In this document: piece after piece, positions 19,408 through 31,568 of the stretch
Layout of the letters: every line of letters begins with the position of its first letter
How positions within the stretch are numbered: position 1 is the stretch's first letter
Assembly: GCF_022605165.1 (NCBI RefSeq)
Contig: NC_063070.1
Location: forward strand, 1,302,001 to 1,366,000
DNA length: 64,000 bases
Direction: 5' to 3'
Source of the DNA: Purpureocillium takamizusanense
Lineage: Eukaryota > Ascomycota > Sordariomycetes > Hypocreales > Ophiocordycipitaceae
The notes under the pieces: model-generated
What the model saw: only the letters and a program-made list of their open reading frames with translations
What the model was told of the DNA's origin: nothing
The model's database searches: none
Translations under genes and position numbers: made by a program

Positions 19408-21075
19408 GTCTTGCGCGGATTTAACCAGATACTATGGCAGCACGCCCTTGGCCGAGCTTCGCGGGGCCCCAGAGGCACGAGAGAGCCGGGAGCGAGACCC
19501 ACGGCGGCACGCCGGCCAGGTTCGGGTTCGGCTTGGGATCAATGTTCCCTTTGGCCCTTGGGCACGCGATGGTGCGAGGGCGGGGCCGCACAGCCGGTCA
19601 AGGTCGACAGACGGCATGCGCTCGAGGGCGGCGAGGGAAGGCGAGGAGGTGTCGGACGCAGAATGCCGTGTCCTCGTCCGGGCAGAGGGCTTATCGGGGG
19701 CGCCGGCCGGCCATGGGGAGGGCGGCGAGAGCATGTGCGTGGCGCGGCCCGTGTGTGCGTGCGATAAGGCGGATGGATGATGATGGATGGGTGGGTTGGC
19801 TTGGGACGGGATGGCGCCGCGGCCAGGGTCTGGGGACGGAAATCTGGGGTCCGGGTCAGCGGCCTGCCATTCCCTTGTCTCCATCCAGAGGTGCGTGGGT
19901 GCCGCACCGGCAACTGCCTCGCCATGGTGACAATGAAGCTTGACACAGAGCCGGGCGGTGTTTTGTGCGTCTGGCGTCTCGCGCCGGGTCGCTCTGCCGA
20001 CACCACAACGACGGCACGTGTGTGCGGCTCATGCAAAGGACGCCGTGCGACTCGAGTCGGCCGCTCCAGAACCGAAGGGGCTCGATGCGGTGCCATGATG
20101 GCGTCGCCTTGGGACTTGAATCCTTCGAAAGCATCTGCCAGCATCTGCCTGGGACGGGGCAGCCCCTTATCTGTGCTGATAAGACGCCTCCTCAGTGCGT
20201 AGGAGCACATGCACTGTGTCAATCGCGCAGTCTGCAACAGTGCGTATGACTTTACGCACCGTACCGAGGGTCTGGTCCGGGACATGTCAGCATCGGAGGC
20301 ACGAGATAACCACCACGACTCCCCATCCGCCATTGGCCATCGGCCCAAGGGGAAAAGGGAAACCTTTGATGGCCCACCGCGTCCTTATCTCTCCTCCCCA
20401 TGCCATGCCACGCACGACTTGTCACTTTGCTCATCCACCGCTCGCGGGCCCATGACCAAGCCTTGCCGTCGGCCCGGCCGCCTATTGGTCAATCCGACTG
20501 GTCTCTGTCCCTGACCGTGACGAGGCGTAGGTATATCCCAAACTCTGCGGGCATCGCGCCCAGTCGTCCGGTGCGTTGCACTGCCTCGAGTCCTTGGCTT
20601 TGCCTTCCTCCGTGGACGATGTGAGCCTCCGGGGGCCGCCGCTGCTATCGGCGCCTCGTGGTTGGATGAGGTGGCGCACTCGGCTTGGCCGTCGTTCGCT
20701 TCCTGTTCCGTCCGGCATTGCCCGCGCGCGACGCGACGGCGAGCTTCATCTTCATGCTCGGAGCCAACGCGGTCACGGTGCCGGCGCCCACGTCCGCCGG
20801 CGGCCGCGCGCAGGATGCCAGAGTATGACCATTCCTTCAATGCGTAACATTCGGGGCGAGGGGAATACAAAAACGCTGGACGGCCTCGCGGGAATATACA
20901 GCAATCTCACGCTGAGCCTCATCAATGAAATCTCCTTTTGCTGTCTGCCGTAGTTACTGCCTCGGCCAGGGTGGGTGGTCGAGACGTCAAGCGCGACACG
21001 AGACACGTTCATAGCTGCGAGCCCGAGGCATACACATCGTATACACATCACCAGACCCCCGCGTTCACGTCGGCC
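19408..21075. other. Divergent promoter region, Zn2Cys6 regulator / urea amidolyase
   Basis: No gene is supported. HGATAR-type sites are seen at 19763-19768 (GATAAG), 20166-20171 (CTTATC), 20178-20183 (GATAAG), 20304-20309 (AGATAA) and 20384-20389 (CTTATC), consistent with AreA/NIT2 control of nitrogen catabolic genes. Confidence 0.6.
20166..20183. promoter_or_regulatory. Paired inverted GATA sites (AreA/NIT2 type)
   Basis: CTTATC and GATAAG face each other with six bases between them. Closely spaced pairs of this sequence are the known high-affinity arrangement for the nitrogen regulators AreA/NIT2. The site is about 900 bp upstream of the urea amidolyase ATG and 760 bp upstream of the regulator ATG. 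Confidence 0.6.
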
Positions 21076-24000
21076 ATGGCGCCCTTCCTCGAGCCGCTGC
21101 GAGGGGAGAGCGGCGCGGGCCACCTGTTGCCAGGCCAGACCCCAGATCCCACCGCTCGGCTCAATGGAGAGACACAGACACCGCTTACCATCCAAGACTG
21201 GCTGGGCGTGCAGACCAAGGGCAAGGCTCTGCAGCGCCTCTTGGCCCTCGTCGAGGCAGAACGCGCCGCCAATGACCACACTCGTGCCTGGATCTCTCTT
21301 GCGAGTCCCGCCCAATTACAAGCGCAATGGGATCGACTTCAGGCACGCGTCCAGCAGGGCTCCGAGGCTCTACTCCATCTGTATGGCGTCCCCTTCGCCG
21401 TCAAGGACAACATCGACGTCGCCGGGTTCCCGACCACGGGGGCGTGCCCGGCCTTTTCGAGCCAGCCGGCCGCCGAGGATGCCCCCGTCGTCGCCCGGCT
21501 CAAGGCCGCCGGCGCCGTCGTCGTCGGCAAGACGAACCTGGACCAGTTCGCGACCGGCCTGGTGGGCACGCGGTCGCCGTACGGCGCCGTGCCAAACAGC
21601 TTCGACGCCGCGCGTGTAAGCGGCGGCTCCAGCTCCGGCAGCGGTGTCGTCGTCGCCCGCGGCGCCGTGCCCTTTTCCCTCGGCACAGACACGGCGGGCT
21701 CCGGTCGAGTCCCCGCGGGCTTCAACAACATTGTCGGACTGAAGCCCACGCGCGGAGCCCTCAGCGCCCGGGGCGTGCTCCCGGCCTGCCGGACGCTCGA
21801 CTGCGTCTCCATATTCGCCCTTACCGCCGGGGACGCCGAGGCGGTCCTGTCCATAGCCGAAGGATACGATTCCAAGGATGCATACTCGCGGGCGCGGCCT
21901 TCCTGTCAGGGTCCCTCGTCGGAACCCAGGTTTGGCATGCAATCCTCGCAACTAAAGTCCCCGTCGCTGGCCATCTGCATGCAGCCCGACTGGCATGGCC
22001 GAACGGACCACTCCCCCGCATACGACGCGGCACTCGACAAGGCGCGAGGTCTCGGCTGGGAGCTCACGCCTGTCGACTTCACCGCCCTCTTCTCCCTCGC
22101 GAAGCTCTTGTATGAGGGCCCTTGGGTCGCCGAGCGGTACGCAGCCGTGCGCAACTTCATCGAGCGCTCCCCTGAGGAGATGGACCCCGTCGTCCGCGCC
22201 ATTGTATCCAAGGCGCGCAACTTCACCGCCGCGGACGCTTTCGCGTGCGAGTACAAGCGCCAGGACCTGGCTCGTGAAATTGAGGCCGTGTTCCAGTCTT
22301 TCGATGCCATATTGGTCCCCACGACGCCGACGTTCCCAACCTTGGAGCAGCTGCGTGCCGAGCCCGTGTTGGAGAACTCGCTCCTGGGCACATACACCAA
22401 CTTTGTCAACTTTCTCGACTGGAGCGCCATTGCCATCCCCGCAGGCTTCAGGGCCGATGGCCTCCCCTTTGGCATCACCCTGATATCAAACGCTTGGCAG
22501 GAGCCTCAGCTCCTGCGCCTCTCGCAGCAGTGGATGTCCGGCGCCCCGCGGCGGCTGGGGGCGACCAAGGCTCATCGCGGAGCCGAGGGCGGCGTGCTCG
22601 CGAAGCTGCCGCACGACAGTGCCTGGACTCCGATTGCCGTTGTTGGCGCGCACCTGACGGGCTTCCCGCTCAACAAGGACTTGACTTCGAGGGGCGCCCG
22701 CTTCGAGTGCGCAACAGCCACTTCCGACACGTACAAGCTGTACGAGCTCCCGTCGGCCTCCGGAGTCAAGAAACCCGGGCTGGAGAGGGTCACGGCTCCA
22801 GGGCAGGGCCAGCCTGTTGCCGTCGAGGTGTGGCGGATGCCGCAACCCGCCGTCGCGAGCTTCCTGGCCACCATTCCTTCGCCCTTGGCGATTGGATCCG
22901 TCGAGCTGCAGGACGGCCGCTGGGTCCGTGGATTCGTGTGCGAACCCTGGGGCCTGCAGGGTGCAAAGGACATCACCGCCTTTGGTGGCTGGAGAGCGTA
23001 CATGGAGCACCACACGCTCTGCAACGGCATCTGCAGGAACGGCTCAGGCCCGTGTCGTCCGGCCCCGTCAAAGTCCATCGCGAGAGTCCTCATCGCCAAC
23101 AGGGGCGAGATTGCTGTCCGCATCATTCGGTCGCTGCGCAAGCTCAACATCGAAGCCATCTCCATCTACTCGGATGCCGACGTCGCCTCGCCGCATGTCC
23201 GCGACGCGGACGTGGCCCTACGACTCCAAGGGAACTCGGTGGCCGAGACGTACCTCGACGCCAAACAGGTCCTGCGACTGGCAAAGTCGTCGCAGGCCGA
23301 CGCCGTAATCCCGGGCTACGGCTTCCTGTCTGAGAATGCCGAGTTTGCCGCCGCGGTCGAAGCGGAAGGCCTGGTATGGATAGGGCCCACGCCCAGCCAA
23401 ATGTCCGACCTGGGGCTCAAGCACCGCGCCAGGGAAATCGCCAACAGGTCGGGCGTCTGCGTAGTGCCCGGCAGCTCGGGCCTGCTGGTCTCCGTCGAGG
23501 AGGCTCGTCGCGAGGCGGAGCAGATTGGGTTTCCGTTGATGCTCAAGAGCACGGCGGGCGGCGGCGGCATCGGACTGCGCCAATGCAACGACCTTGACGG
23601 TTTCGATGACGCCTTTGATGCCGTGCAGCGACTTGCGTCGGCCAACTTTGGAGATTCCGGCGTCTTCCTCGAGCGATACATTGAGAACGCGCGGCACATA
23701 GAGGTCCAGATTCTGGGCGACGGCAAGGGGAGGGTCATGGCCGCCGGCGAGCGCGACTGCTCCCTCCAGCGAAGACACCAAAAGATTGTCGAGGAGAGCC
23801 CTCCGTTTGGTGTTCCCGCCCACGTCCGCGCCAAGATGAGGGCGGCGACGGTCCGGCTGGCGTCTTCGGTCAGCTACCGCAACGTCGGCACCGTCGAGTT
23901 CATCTACGACGTGGATTCGCAGGACTTCTTCTTCCTCGAGGTCAACACCCGCCTGCAGGTCGAGCATCCCGTCACGGAAGCCGTTACGGGGCTGGATCTG

Positions 24001-26797
24001 GTCGAGCAAATGGTCAACATTGCCAACGGTGACTGCCACGACCTGTTTGGCCGCGACGCTGCGAGCGTTGCTGTCGAGGGTGCTTCCATGGAAGTCCGAC
24101 TGTATGCGGAGAGCCCGCTTCAAAACTTCCGGCCCTGCTCTGGCACCATCAGCAAGCTGCAGTTTCCTCCCGGGCTACGGGTGGACACCTGGGTCGAAGC
24201 CGGAACGGAAATCTCTACGCGCTACGATCCCCTCGTAGCCAAGCTCATCGCCACCGGACATGACAGGGCGGACTGCCTGCAGAAGCTGGCGGATGGCCTT
24301 GCCCAGACCGAAATCGTCGGCGTCCAGACCAACCTGGAGTACCTCCGCCAGATTGTGTCATGGCCGCTGTTTCGATCCGGAGACTGCACCACAAAGTCTC
24401 TGGACTCGTTTCAATTCCGCTCCCCCAACGTCGAGGTGGTGCAAGCGGGGGCCATGACCACGATTCAAGACTTCCCGGGACGGACCGGGTATTGGAACGT
24501 TGGCATCCCGCCCTCCGGGCCCATGGACCACCTGTCGTTTCGAGTCGCCAACCGCCTCGTGGGCAATGGGCCAGACGCCGCTGCCATCGAGTGCACGCTC
24601 CAAGGACCGACGCTCAAGTTCCACTGCGACACGGTCGTGGCGGTCACCGGCGGCACGGCTCCCGTCACGCTCGATGGCGGGCACATCCCATCCAACCGAG
24701 CGGTCCCAGTCCAGGCAGGGCAAACTCTTGCCATTGGAACGGTAGAGAGCGGTTATCGCATCTACGTTGCGATAGCCGGCGGCCTCGACGTCCCAAAGGT
24801 AATGGGCAGCCGTGCAACATTCGAGGTCGGCAACCTGGGTGGAAAGGACGGCGGAAAGCTGCAGGCCCGCGACTTCATCCCTTTAGGGACCATGACGGCC
24901 TCCCACACGAACTCGCACGCAGGGTCCGTCGCCCCCGCCATCCCGCTCCCGACGCATCCCGGAGCCTGCTGGACCATTGGCGTGGTTCCGGGCCCCCATG
25001 GCGCCCCAGACTACTTCACCCAGGAGGGGCTCGCCGCCTTGTTCTCAGGAGAGTGGCGAGTTCACCACAACAGCAACCGTCTGGGCGTCCGCTTGACGGG
25101 CCCGCGGCCGGCGTGGGCGCGTCAGACCGGCGGGGAGGCTGGGCTGCACCCGTCCAACATCCACGATAGCCCATACTCGATCGGCAGCGTCAGCTTCACC
25201 GGCGACGAGGCCGTCGTCCTCGCCTGCGACGGCCCAAGTCTGGGGGGCTTTGTCGTGTTCTGCGTCGTGGCGTCGGCGGAGATGTGGAAGCTGGGCCAAG
25301 TCCGTCCCGGGGACGCCATCCGCCTGCAGGCCGTCACTACCGAGGCGGCCGCCCAGATGGACGACGCGCTGTCCCGTGCGATTGAAGACTTGAAAGAGTA
25401 CCCTCGAGTGGAGGACTTTTGTCCTGAGCCGGCGCAGATTGACTACTCTTCAGCCATCGTCGGCAAACTCGACCGCCCTGACGGAAGGGTGGTTGCTCGC
25501 CAGGCCGGGGACCGGTCCATGATTGTCGAATTCGGGGAGCGAGAGATTTTCGACATGGCCCAGAGTTTCAACATCCATGCCTTTTGCGAGAACCACGCCC
25601 AGCGCCCCATCTGTGGCGTAGAAGAGGTCACCCGCGGCGTGCGGACCGTTCATCTCATCTACCGCGCTGGGCTGGCGCCGCAAACCATCTTCGACCGGCT
25701 ATGCCAACACTTGTCGTCTTATCGAGTGCCCCGGCGAGTGCAGTCGCGTACCTTGACTCTGCCGCTCGCCTTTGACGATTCGGTAAGCAAGGCCGCCGTG
25801 GAGCGCTATGCCGCGACGATCCGGTCCGAGGCGCCATGGCTGCCCAGCAACGTCGAGTTTCTCGAGAAACTCAACGGCCTGGACGACATCTCGCGCCTAA
25901 TGCAGGACGCGACGTTTCTTGTCCTCGGCCTCGGCGATGTGTTCCTGGGCTCTCCGTGCGCGGTGCCGCTCGACCCCCGCCACCGCCTTTTCGGGACAAA
26001 GTACAACCCATCTCGGTCGTTTACGCCTCGCCGCTCGGTAGGCATCGGCGGCCAGTACATGTGCATCTACGCGACCGACTCCCCCGGCGGCTACCAGCTC
26101 GTGGGCAGAACGGTGGACATTTGGGACGCTGGGGCGGTCTCGGCGGAAAAGAAGTCGCCGAGCTCTTCGTCCGATCCGTGGATGTTTCAACCCTTTGATC
26201 GCATCAGGTTCTACCCAATGTTGGAATCGGAGCTCGATGCCACACCCGCGTCGCAGCTTGTCCGCGTGACGGAGGATGAGCTGGATCTGGACGAGTACGA
26301 GTCCTGGATGGCGCACCATCAGGACGAAATCAACGCGGTTGCCGCCCAACGAGCAGAGTCCATCTCGAGCGCTCCGTTCCTCGAGGAGCTGCGCCAGCCC
26401 TATAAGCCAAAGGCCGTCGCCGCAAACGGCCACGCGGAGGACACCGCATGCAACGGCCTTTCGCTGAGTGCGGGAGCGCACAGAGTCAAGGCCATGATGC
26501 CCGGGCGCTGCTACAACTTTGCTGTCCGGGACGGCGCCCGGGTCTGCAAAGGAGATGTACTGGTGAGTCACCCCGTTCCCCAGCCCAAGGCGATGCTAGC
26601 TAGGCCCATGTGGATATCCATGTCCTGACGCTGACGCTTCCTAGATGTGGATTGAATCAAGTAAAATGGAAATTCAGATTCGCAGCTCGTTTAGCGGGCG
26701 CTGCACCGGCGTTCGGGTCAAGGAGGGGAGTCTGGTAGATGCTGGCGAGGTGCTTGTCATGATTGAGCCCGACGGCGACGGTCCGTCGGGCGTATGA
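21076..26797 (+). CDS. DUR1,2: Urea amidolyase (allophanate hydrolase + urea carboxylase)
   Basis: Two exons, 21076-26562 and 26645-26797, giving 1879 aa; the start is the only ATG at the head of the frame. Domains in order: amidase-signature allophanate hydrolase (about 1-600) with Lys110, Ser185 in GGSSSGSG and Ser209 in DTAGSG, spaced exactly like the Lys-cisSer-Ser triad of the family (75 and 24 residues); biotin carboxylase (about 668-1115) with ANRGEIAVRIIRSL, STAGGGGIGL and FLEVNTRLQVEHPV; two carboxyltransferase-type domains (about 1122-1440 and 1455-1700); and a C-terminal biotinyl domain. Biotin would sit on Lys1836 in IESSKMEI. The enzyme uses ATP, biotin and bicarbonate to turn urea into allophanate, then ammonia and CO2, in the cytosol. 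Domain order and length match yeast Dur1,2. The small intron splits off the biotin-site exon. Confidence 0.97.
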
Positions 26798-27917
26798 ACT
26801 GTATTACATGTAGCTAAGATTTAATGAAAGGTAGACGAGAAACGACATGAGATGCAGACGCCTTTCCTCGCGCTGTCTTGACCCAGGTGACGGTACATCT
26901 TTCCCAACAAGGTAAACGCAGTCAACAGTCTTTGATACGCCCGCGTTGAATACGGACAGTGTCTACGGAGCAATCGGACGGGCCCAGTGAAACCCAGAGC
27001 ATCGCGGTCCTCGGGCCTGGACTCACCTCTGAGCCGACGCCTGCCGGCTCGAAAACCATACAGGCAGCATCCGCCAGTCAGCTAGCCACCATGCCGTGTC
27101 CAAGGGACGGACTGCGATTCTGGGCCCAGCCGGATTCCATGTCGTGTCCTGTGAGGCCTCATCGTTGTGCCGACACGGACGGTTGAACTGGATTAACAAA
27201 TGCCGCATAATCCCAGTGCCACGGCAAGATATCCAGCAACCAACCACAGTCCTCATATCCCGCGTGCCGTGCCTAATTAGGCAACCTGGCTGATCACCAC
27301 ACGCCCCCCACGCAACGCACTCCCTCCACTCACCCTCAACTGCTCGAGGCGTCGCGGCTCACAGGCACAATGCCGCTCCATACAGGGGGACGCCGAGCAA
27401 AAGAGCTCGTAAAGTCATTTCTGGAGCGCGCGCGCGAGTGAGCTCCATGATGTTTACGCCAACCCTGGGAGGGTCCGTGCCAAGTTCACGTACAGGCATT
27501 GCGGTCCCCTTCACTTACACGGCCACGGCAGGGAGTGAGGCGATCCACGATGCCGGGATTTGATGACGACCAGCCAGACAGTCCTGCTAGAGTGCATGTG
27601 ACGGACGCTGTCCGCGACTGGCGGATTGGTGCAAGGGACTTTCCCTGACAGCTTTCCATTTGAGGACAGGGCCTCGCGTCGCTGTTCAGGACGTTAGGGC
27701 TTGAAAGGTCGATTAGGGCTCGAAGACCTGCGGGATATTGGGCAGCAGCTCCCATAAATTCGAGCTCACCTCGCGAGCGGAACGAGGCTGGAACGTCTCT
27801 CGACACATCTTCTTGCGTTGCGATGTGACGGGACGTGACTCTCGACTCAAAACTCCCGATCAGATACATAGATCCCTCGACATCGATAGCAACACCGCCC
27901 CTATCTCCCTGATTACC
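26798..27917. other. Intergenic region upstream of RPS23
   Basis: No gene is supported. The RPS23-proximal part carries the TTAGGGCT repeats annotated separately. Confidence 0.55.
27694..27720 (+). promoter_or_regulatory. Two TTAGGGCT direct repeats in the RPS23 promoter
   Basis: TTAGGGCT occurs at 27694-27701 and 27713-27720, about 200 bp before the ATG. TTAGGG-core elements, bound by Tbf1-type factors, are known in ribosomal protein promoters of many fungi, so this suggests a real ribosomal protein promoter. Confidence 0.55.
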
Positions 27918-28436
27918 ATGGCCGCCCGCGGCCTGCTCAGCGCGCGCAAGCTGTGCACCAGCCGGCGTGACCAGAAGTGGTCCGACCTCAACTACAAGAA
28001 GCGCACGCTGGGCACGTCGTTTCGGTCGTCGCCGTTTGGCGGCTCGTCGCACGCAAAGGGCATCGTCCTGGAAAAGGTCGGCGTCGAGGCCAAGCAGCCC
28101 AACTCGGCAATCCGAAAGTGCGTCCGCGTGCAGCTCATCAAGAACGGGAAGAAGGTGACGGCTTTCGGTACGTGAAGCGCCACCACCACCATCACTAACA
28201 GCAAGAACATGAACCTGGATGGGGCTCGCAGCCGCATGCTAATACATGTCCCTTCAGTTCCAAACGACGGCTGCCTCAACTATATTGACGAAAACGACGA
28301 GGTCCTGCTTGCGGGGTTTGGGCGCAAGGGCCGCGCAAAGGGCGATATCCCGGGCGTGCGGTTCAAGATTGTCAAGGTCTCTGGCGTCAGTCTTTGGTCG
28401 CTGTGGAGGGAGAAGAAGGAGAAGCCTCGGCAGTGA
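27918..28436 (+). CDS. RPS23: Cytosolic 40S ribosomal protein uS12 (RPS23), diverged copy
   Basis: Two exons, 27918-28167 and 28258-28436, giving 142 aa. The donor is GTACGT, a CTAAT branch point precedes the TTCAG acceptor, and the junction reads [11 protein letters not shown]. The decoding-centre core is intact: [35 protein letters not shown] and NGKKVTAF, then [18 protein letters not shown]. The N-terminus ([15 protein letters not shown]) is about three residues shorter than usual and several normally invariant positions differ ([10 protein letters not shown] for [29 protein letters not shown] for SGVGLxALWKEKKEKPRS). This is the cytosolic, not the mitochondrial, S12 family. It could be the sole copy in a derived lineage or a diverged paralogue. 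Confidence 0.9.
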
Positions 28437-28672
28437 GGATTTTGTGTGGCGCAGAATCCGTGCGTTTTGTGCTGCAATACAATGCATCAACAAAGCGGCA
28501 TATCGTCGCGGTGCTCTGCGGACGGTGAGCCGTCTACATGTCATGCGGGATTCGTGCACTCTTGCTGCGTCAACAGAATGCACGGCACAAGCAACGTCAT
28601 CTCTTGGGTTCATCATGTTCGTGTCTATTTTTGATCTACCTTGGTCTACTACTACAGATTGCGAGGCTCAAG

Positions 28673-30500
28673 CTACTCCTTGGTCGCCTCCGCCACCCGA
28701 TGGCCCCCCTTAGCCTCGCGGTCCGCCGCCAGAGACTGGGCAAACTTGGATTTCTCGCGCAACCATGGGCCCTTCCAGTAGATGAGATAGACGGGCATGG
28801 TGACGACAAAGGCGAGGCACGCCAGGATGGTGCTGGCGTACTCGAGATGCAGGCCGTTGGGCGCAATGTTGGTGTACAGGGGGGTCGAGTACAGGGAGGC
28901 GACGCCGGCCAGGAAGTCTCTCGCGAAGCCGTTGCCGCCCGTCGCGCTGGCCGAGTACGGGCCGTAGGCGGCGAGCATGTAGCTGATGGTCGACATGTAG
29001 ATGCCGTAGTTGGCGATGGCGATGAGGCACGAGAATATCATGGGCGCGATCCAGTGCACCTGCGGGGGGCCGAGCGACGTCCAGGCGAAGCCGAAGAGGC
29101 CAATGGTCTCCAGGGGCGCGAGGTAGAGCAGCCACTTGAGCCTGTGCTCGGGGGCCAGGTGGTCGGGGCCCTTGGCTTTTCTGATCCTGCTATCCCTGAT
29201 GATCCACGGGAAGTAGCTGACGTAGGCGATCAGGTAGCCAATGTTGATCGGGATAAAGGCCCAGGCGAGCTCCAGGGTTCCGAACCCCCACTGCTTGAAG
29301 ACGGGCGTGAAGCCCTCCTGGAACGTAAAGATGAGGGCGTCCGAGAAGCCCGACAAGAGGGAGCAGGACAGGACAATCGGCTCGCGGAGAAACATCTCAA
29401 ACGGCCGCACCCAGGTGACGCCAACCTCCTCCCACGAGATGCGAGGGCTCTTGGCCTCGTTGGGGCCGTACACGTCCGGGTCCTCGCCCGATGTGCGGCG
29501 GCGCTTCGCCTCGCGGTCCATGAGGATCGTGGCTCGGCTCTCGGGCATGAAGAAGTGCACGGCCTGGACGGTGACGCCGAAGATGAGCTGGATCCAAAAG
29601 TTCCAGTACCACGGCAGGAACTTCTTGATGGGCCCGCCGACGATGGGGCCGATCGAGGTGCCCCAGACGGACGACAGGACGACAAAGGCCACAGCCCAGT
29701 CCTGGTCCTCGGGCTGGTACAGGTCGGCAACCATTCCGAGGGTGACGCTGCCGCCGGCGGAGCTCAGCCCGCCGAGCGCTCGCGCGACAATGATGCTGCC
29801 AAAGTTTGGCGCCAGGGCGGCGAGGATCTGCCAGATGTTGACGAGGAACAGCGAGCACCTAGACGGCCGGTCAGTGTCTTGACTCTTTTCGGGTCATCTA
29901 ACCCAAGTTCGCGGACCCCCATCAATGGACATGGACGTACTGCAGGATCGGCCACCGGCCAAACTCCTCGCTCCACGGCGCCCAGAGCTCGCACCCAAAG
30001 GCGTACAGGACGAGAAAGGCGCACTGCCCGGCCCGGACGGCCTGCTGGCTCACGCCGAAATGCTCGCTCACGGGCTCGACGGCGCTCGGGTACACGCTCG
30101 AGTTGAAGTTCATGGACATTTGCACGGCGAAGATGGACGACAGGAGCATCCACTTCTTCCATGCCGGCCACGAGTACCCCAGGGCGTCGTAGCATTCTTC
30201 CTCGGTGATGATGCGTTTGCCATCCGGCGCGTACCGGGGGGGTTGGTGCTGCTTGCTCTGTGACGGGGCCAGGCTGTCCTGGCTGGTCCTGCCGCCACCA
30301 GACTCCTCGTCCTCGCCAGGGGCATCCTGGAGCAGGCCCTCGCGCGCTGCAGGCGGCGGCGGCGGCGGCGGCGGCTTTTCGTTGTCGGCGGCCGGTGGCG
30401 TTTCGGGACGATCCGAGGTTGGCCGCTTTTCCGTCGATGCGGTCCGGTCAGGAACGCCGGGCTGGCGAGTTCCAGGCGGGCCTGCGTCACCGTCGCTCAT
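28673..30500 (-). CDS. MFS transporter, Tpo1-like drug:H+ antiporter (DHA1)
   Basis: Two exons, 30500-29941 and 29858-28673, giving 581 aa. The donor is GTACGT; splicing restores GRWPILQ|CSLFLVNIW. The first about 105 residues are a disordered cytosolic tail with a run of eight prolines encoded by a GGC-type repeat. Membrane segments follow with DHA1 features: MSMNFNSSVYPSAVE in helix 1, ELWAPWSEEFGRWPI (motif A region), ALGGLSSAGGSVTLGMVADL and WGTSIGPIVGGPI. The layout is that of yeast Tpo1 and fungal multidrug or polyamine exporters of the plasma membrane. The substrate is not predictable. It converges on RPS23 with a 236 bp gap and is divergent from the glycosyltransferase gene. Confidence 0.9.
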
Positions 30501-31568
30501 CTTTTACGTTGAGATGACGCCGGAATAACGTCCTTGATGACAGCACGGGCTTGACGATCGGACATGCTGCTCCGGTTGGTGGGAGCGCTCGAATTTAAAG
30601 GCACGACTGCCCGTGTCTGACTGCCCGTGTCGGGACATCCACTTTTTTTTTTTTCCCTTCCGCATCCTGCGGCTGGCCGTCGGGACTCGGACGTCACATC
30701 TGGGTCCGCTCGCCATGCTCGGGAGAGATTTTGTCGGTTGATAGTGCACAGCCGGGTGCGTCTACGGTGAAGGCTCTGAAGGCTCTGCGGCACCAGGCAC
30801 GGCTCGTGGATCGGAAAGTTGCAATCGCGATCTGATGGTGGATCAAGCACAGCGGTAGTGGGCGGACGGACGCATGGCGCTTGACATCATCCCGCGAGGT
30901 TAAGGCACAGGCCGGCCGGCCGACATCGACAAAAGTGTGGAATATTTGTGGAACGAGTGGCGCCGGGGCAGCGAGAGGGTGAAGCTTCACCATCCAGTCT
31001 CGGCCTACCAAAAGGGGTAATCCGCCATTGGATGGTAGGAATAGGAGGACTGAGCGGATGTATCAAGATTGTAGACGGCGATGTTATCGTGCCCACCAAG
31101 ACTACTCACATCTTCTCCTCTCTGGTGATCCTCGCAGATACAAGCATGATGCTTCATCCCCAAGCACATCCAGCTGCAGGGTAGCGGGAGTTGATGGAGT
31201 TTAGGTGACTTCAGACGCAATCGCCATCATCACAGATGACTGGCTCAGGCTTGGGACGCATTGTCTCTTCATCGGCGCTATCCTCGAAAAAAACACAGAA
31301 TCCCTTGGGCGCTCACTCGTGTTTCTGAATCAGTTGGCAGGTCGCGTCGTTGACAAACATCGCGGGATGCCCTCACCTCAGTGCAACACGGCCTGGGACC
31401 CCTGGCTGCTAGCCTGCAACCCGCCTATGGCCAAGGTCCTGACAGCGGGCCACCTTGCCAGGCAATCAACGCCACGTCTGTCGTAGTCTGATCTGCAACC
31501 AAACAACTTCAAAACTTGGACAACCTCTCCCGGCGATACACACGCAGAAGCCCACCACCGCCACCACC
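30501..31568. other. Divergent intergenic region, Tpo1-like MFS / glycosyltransferase
   Basis: No gene is supported. A T13 tract occurs at about 30643-30655. No specific motif was recognised. Confidence 0.5.
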
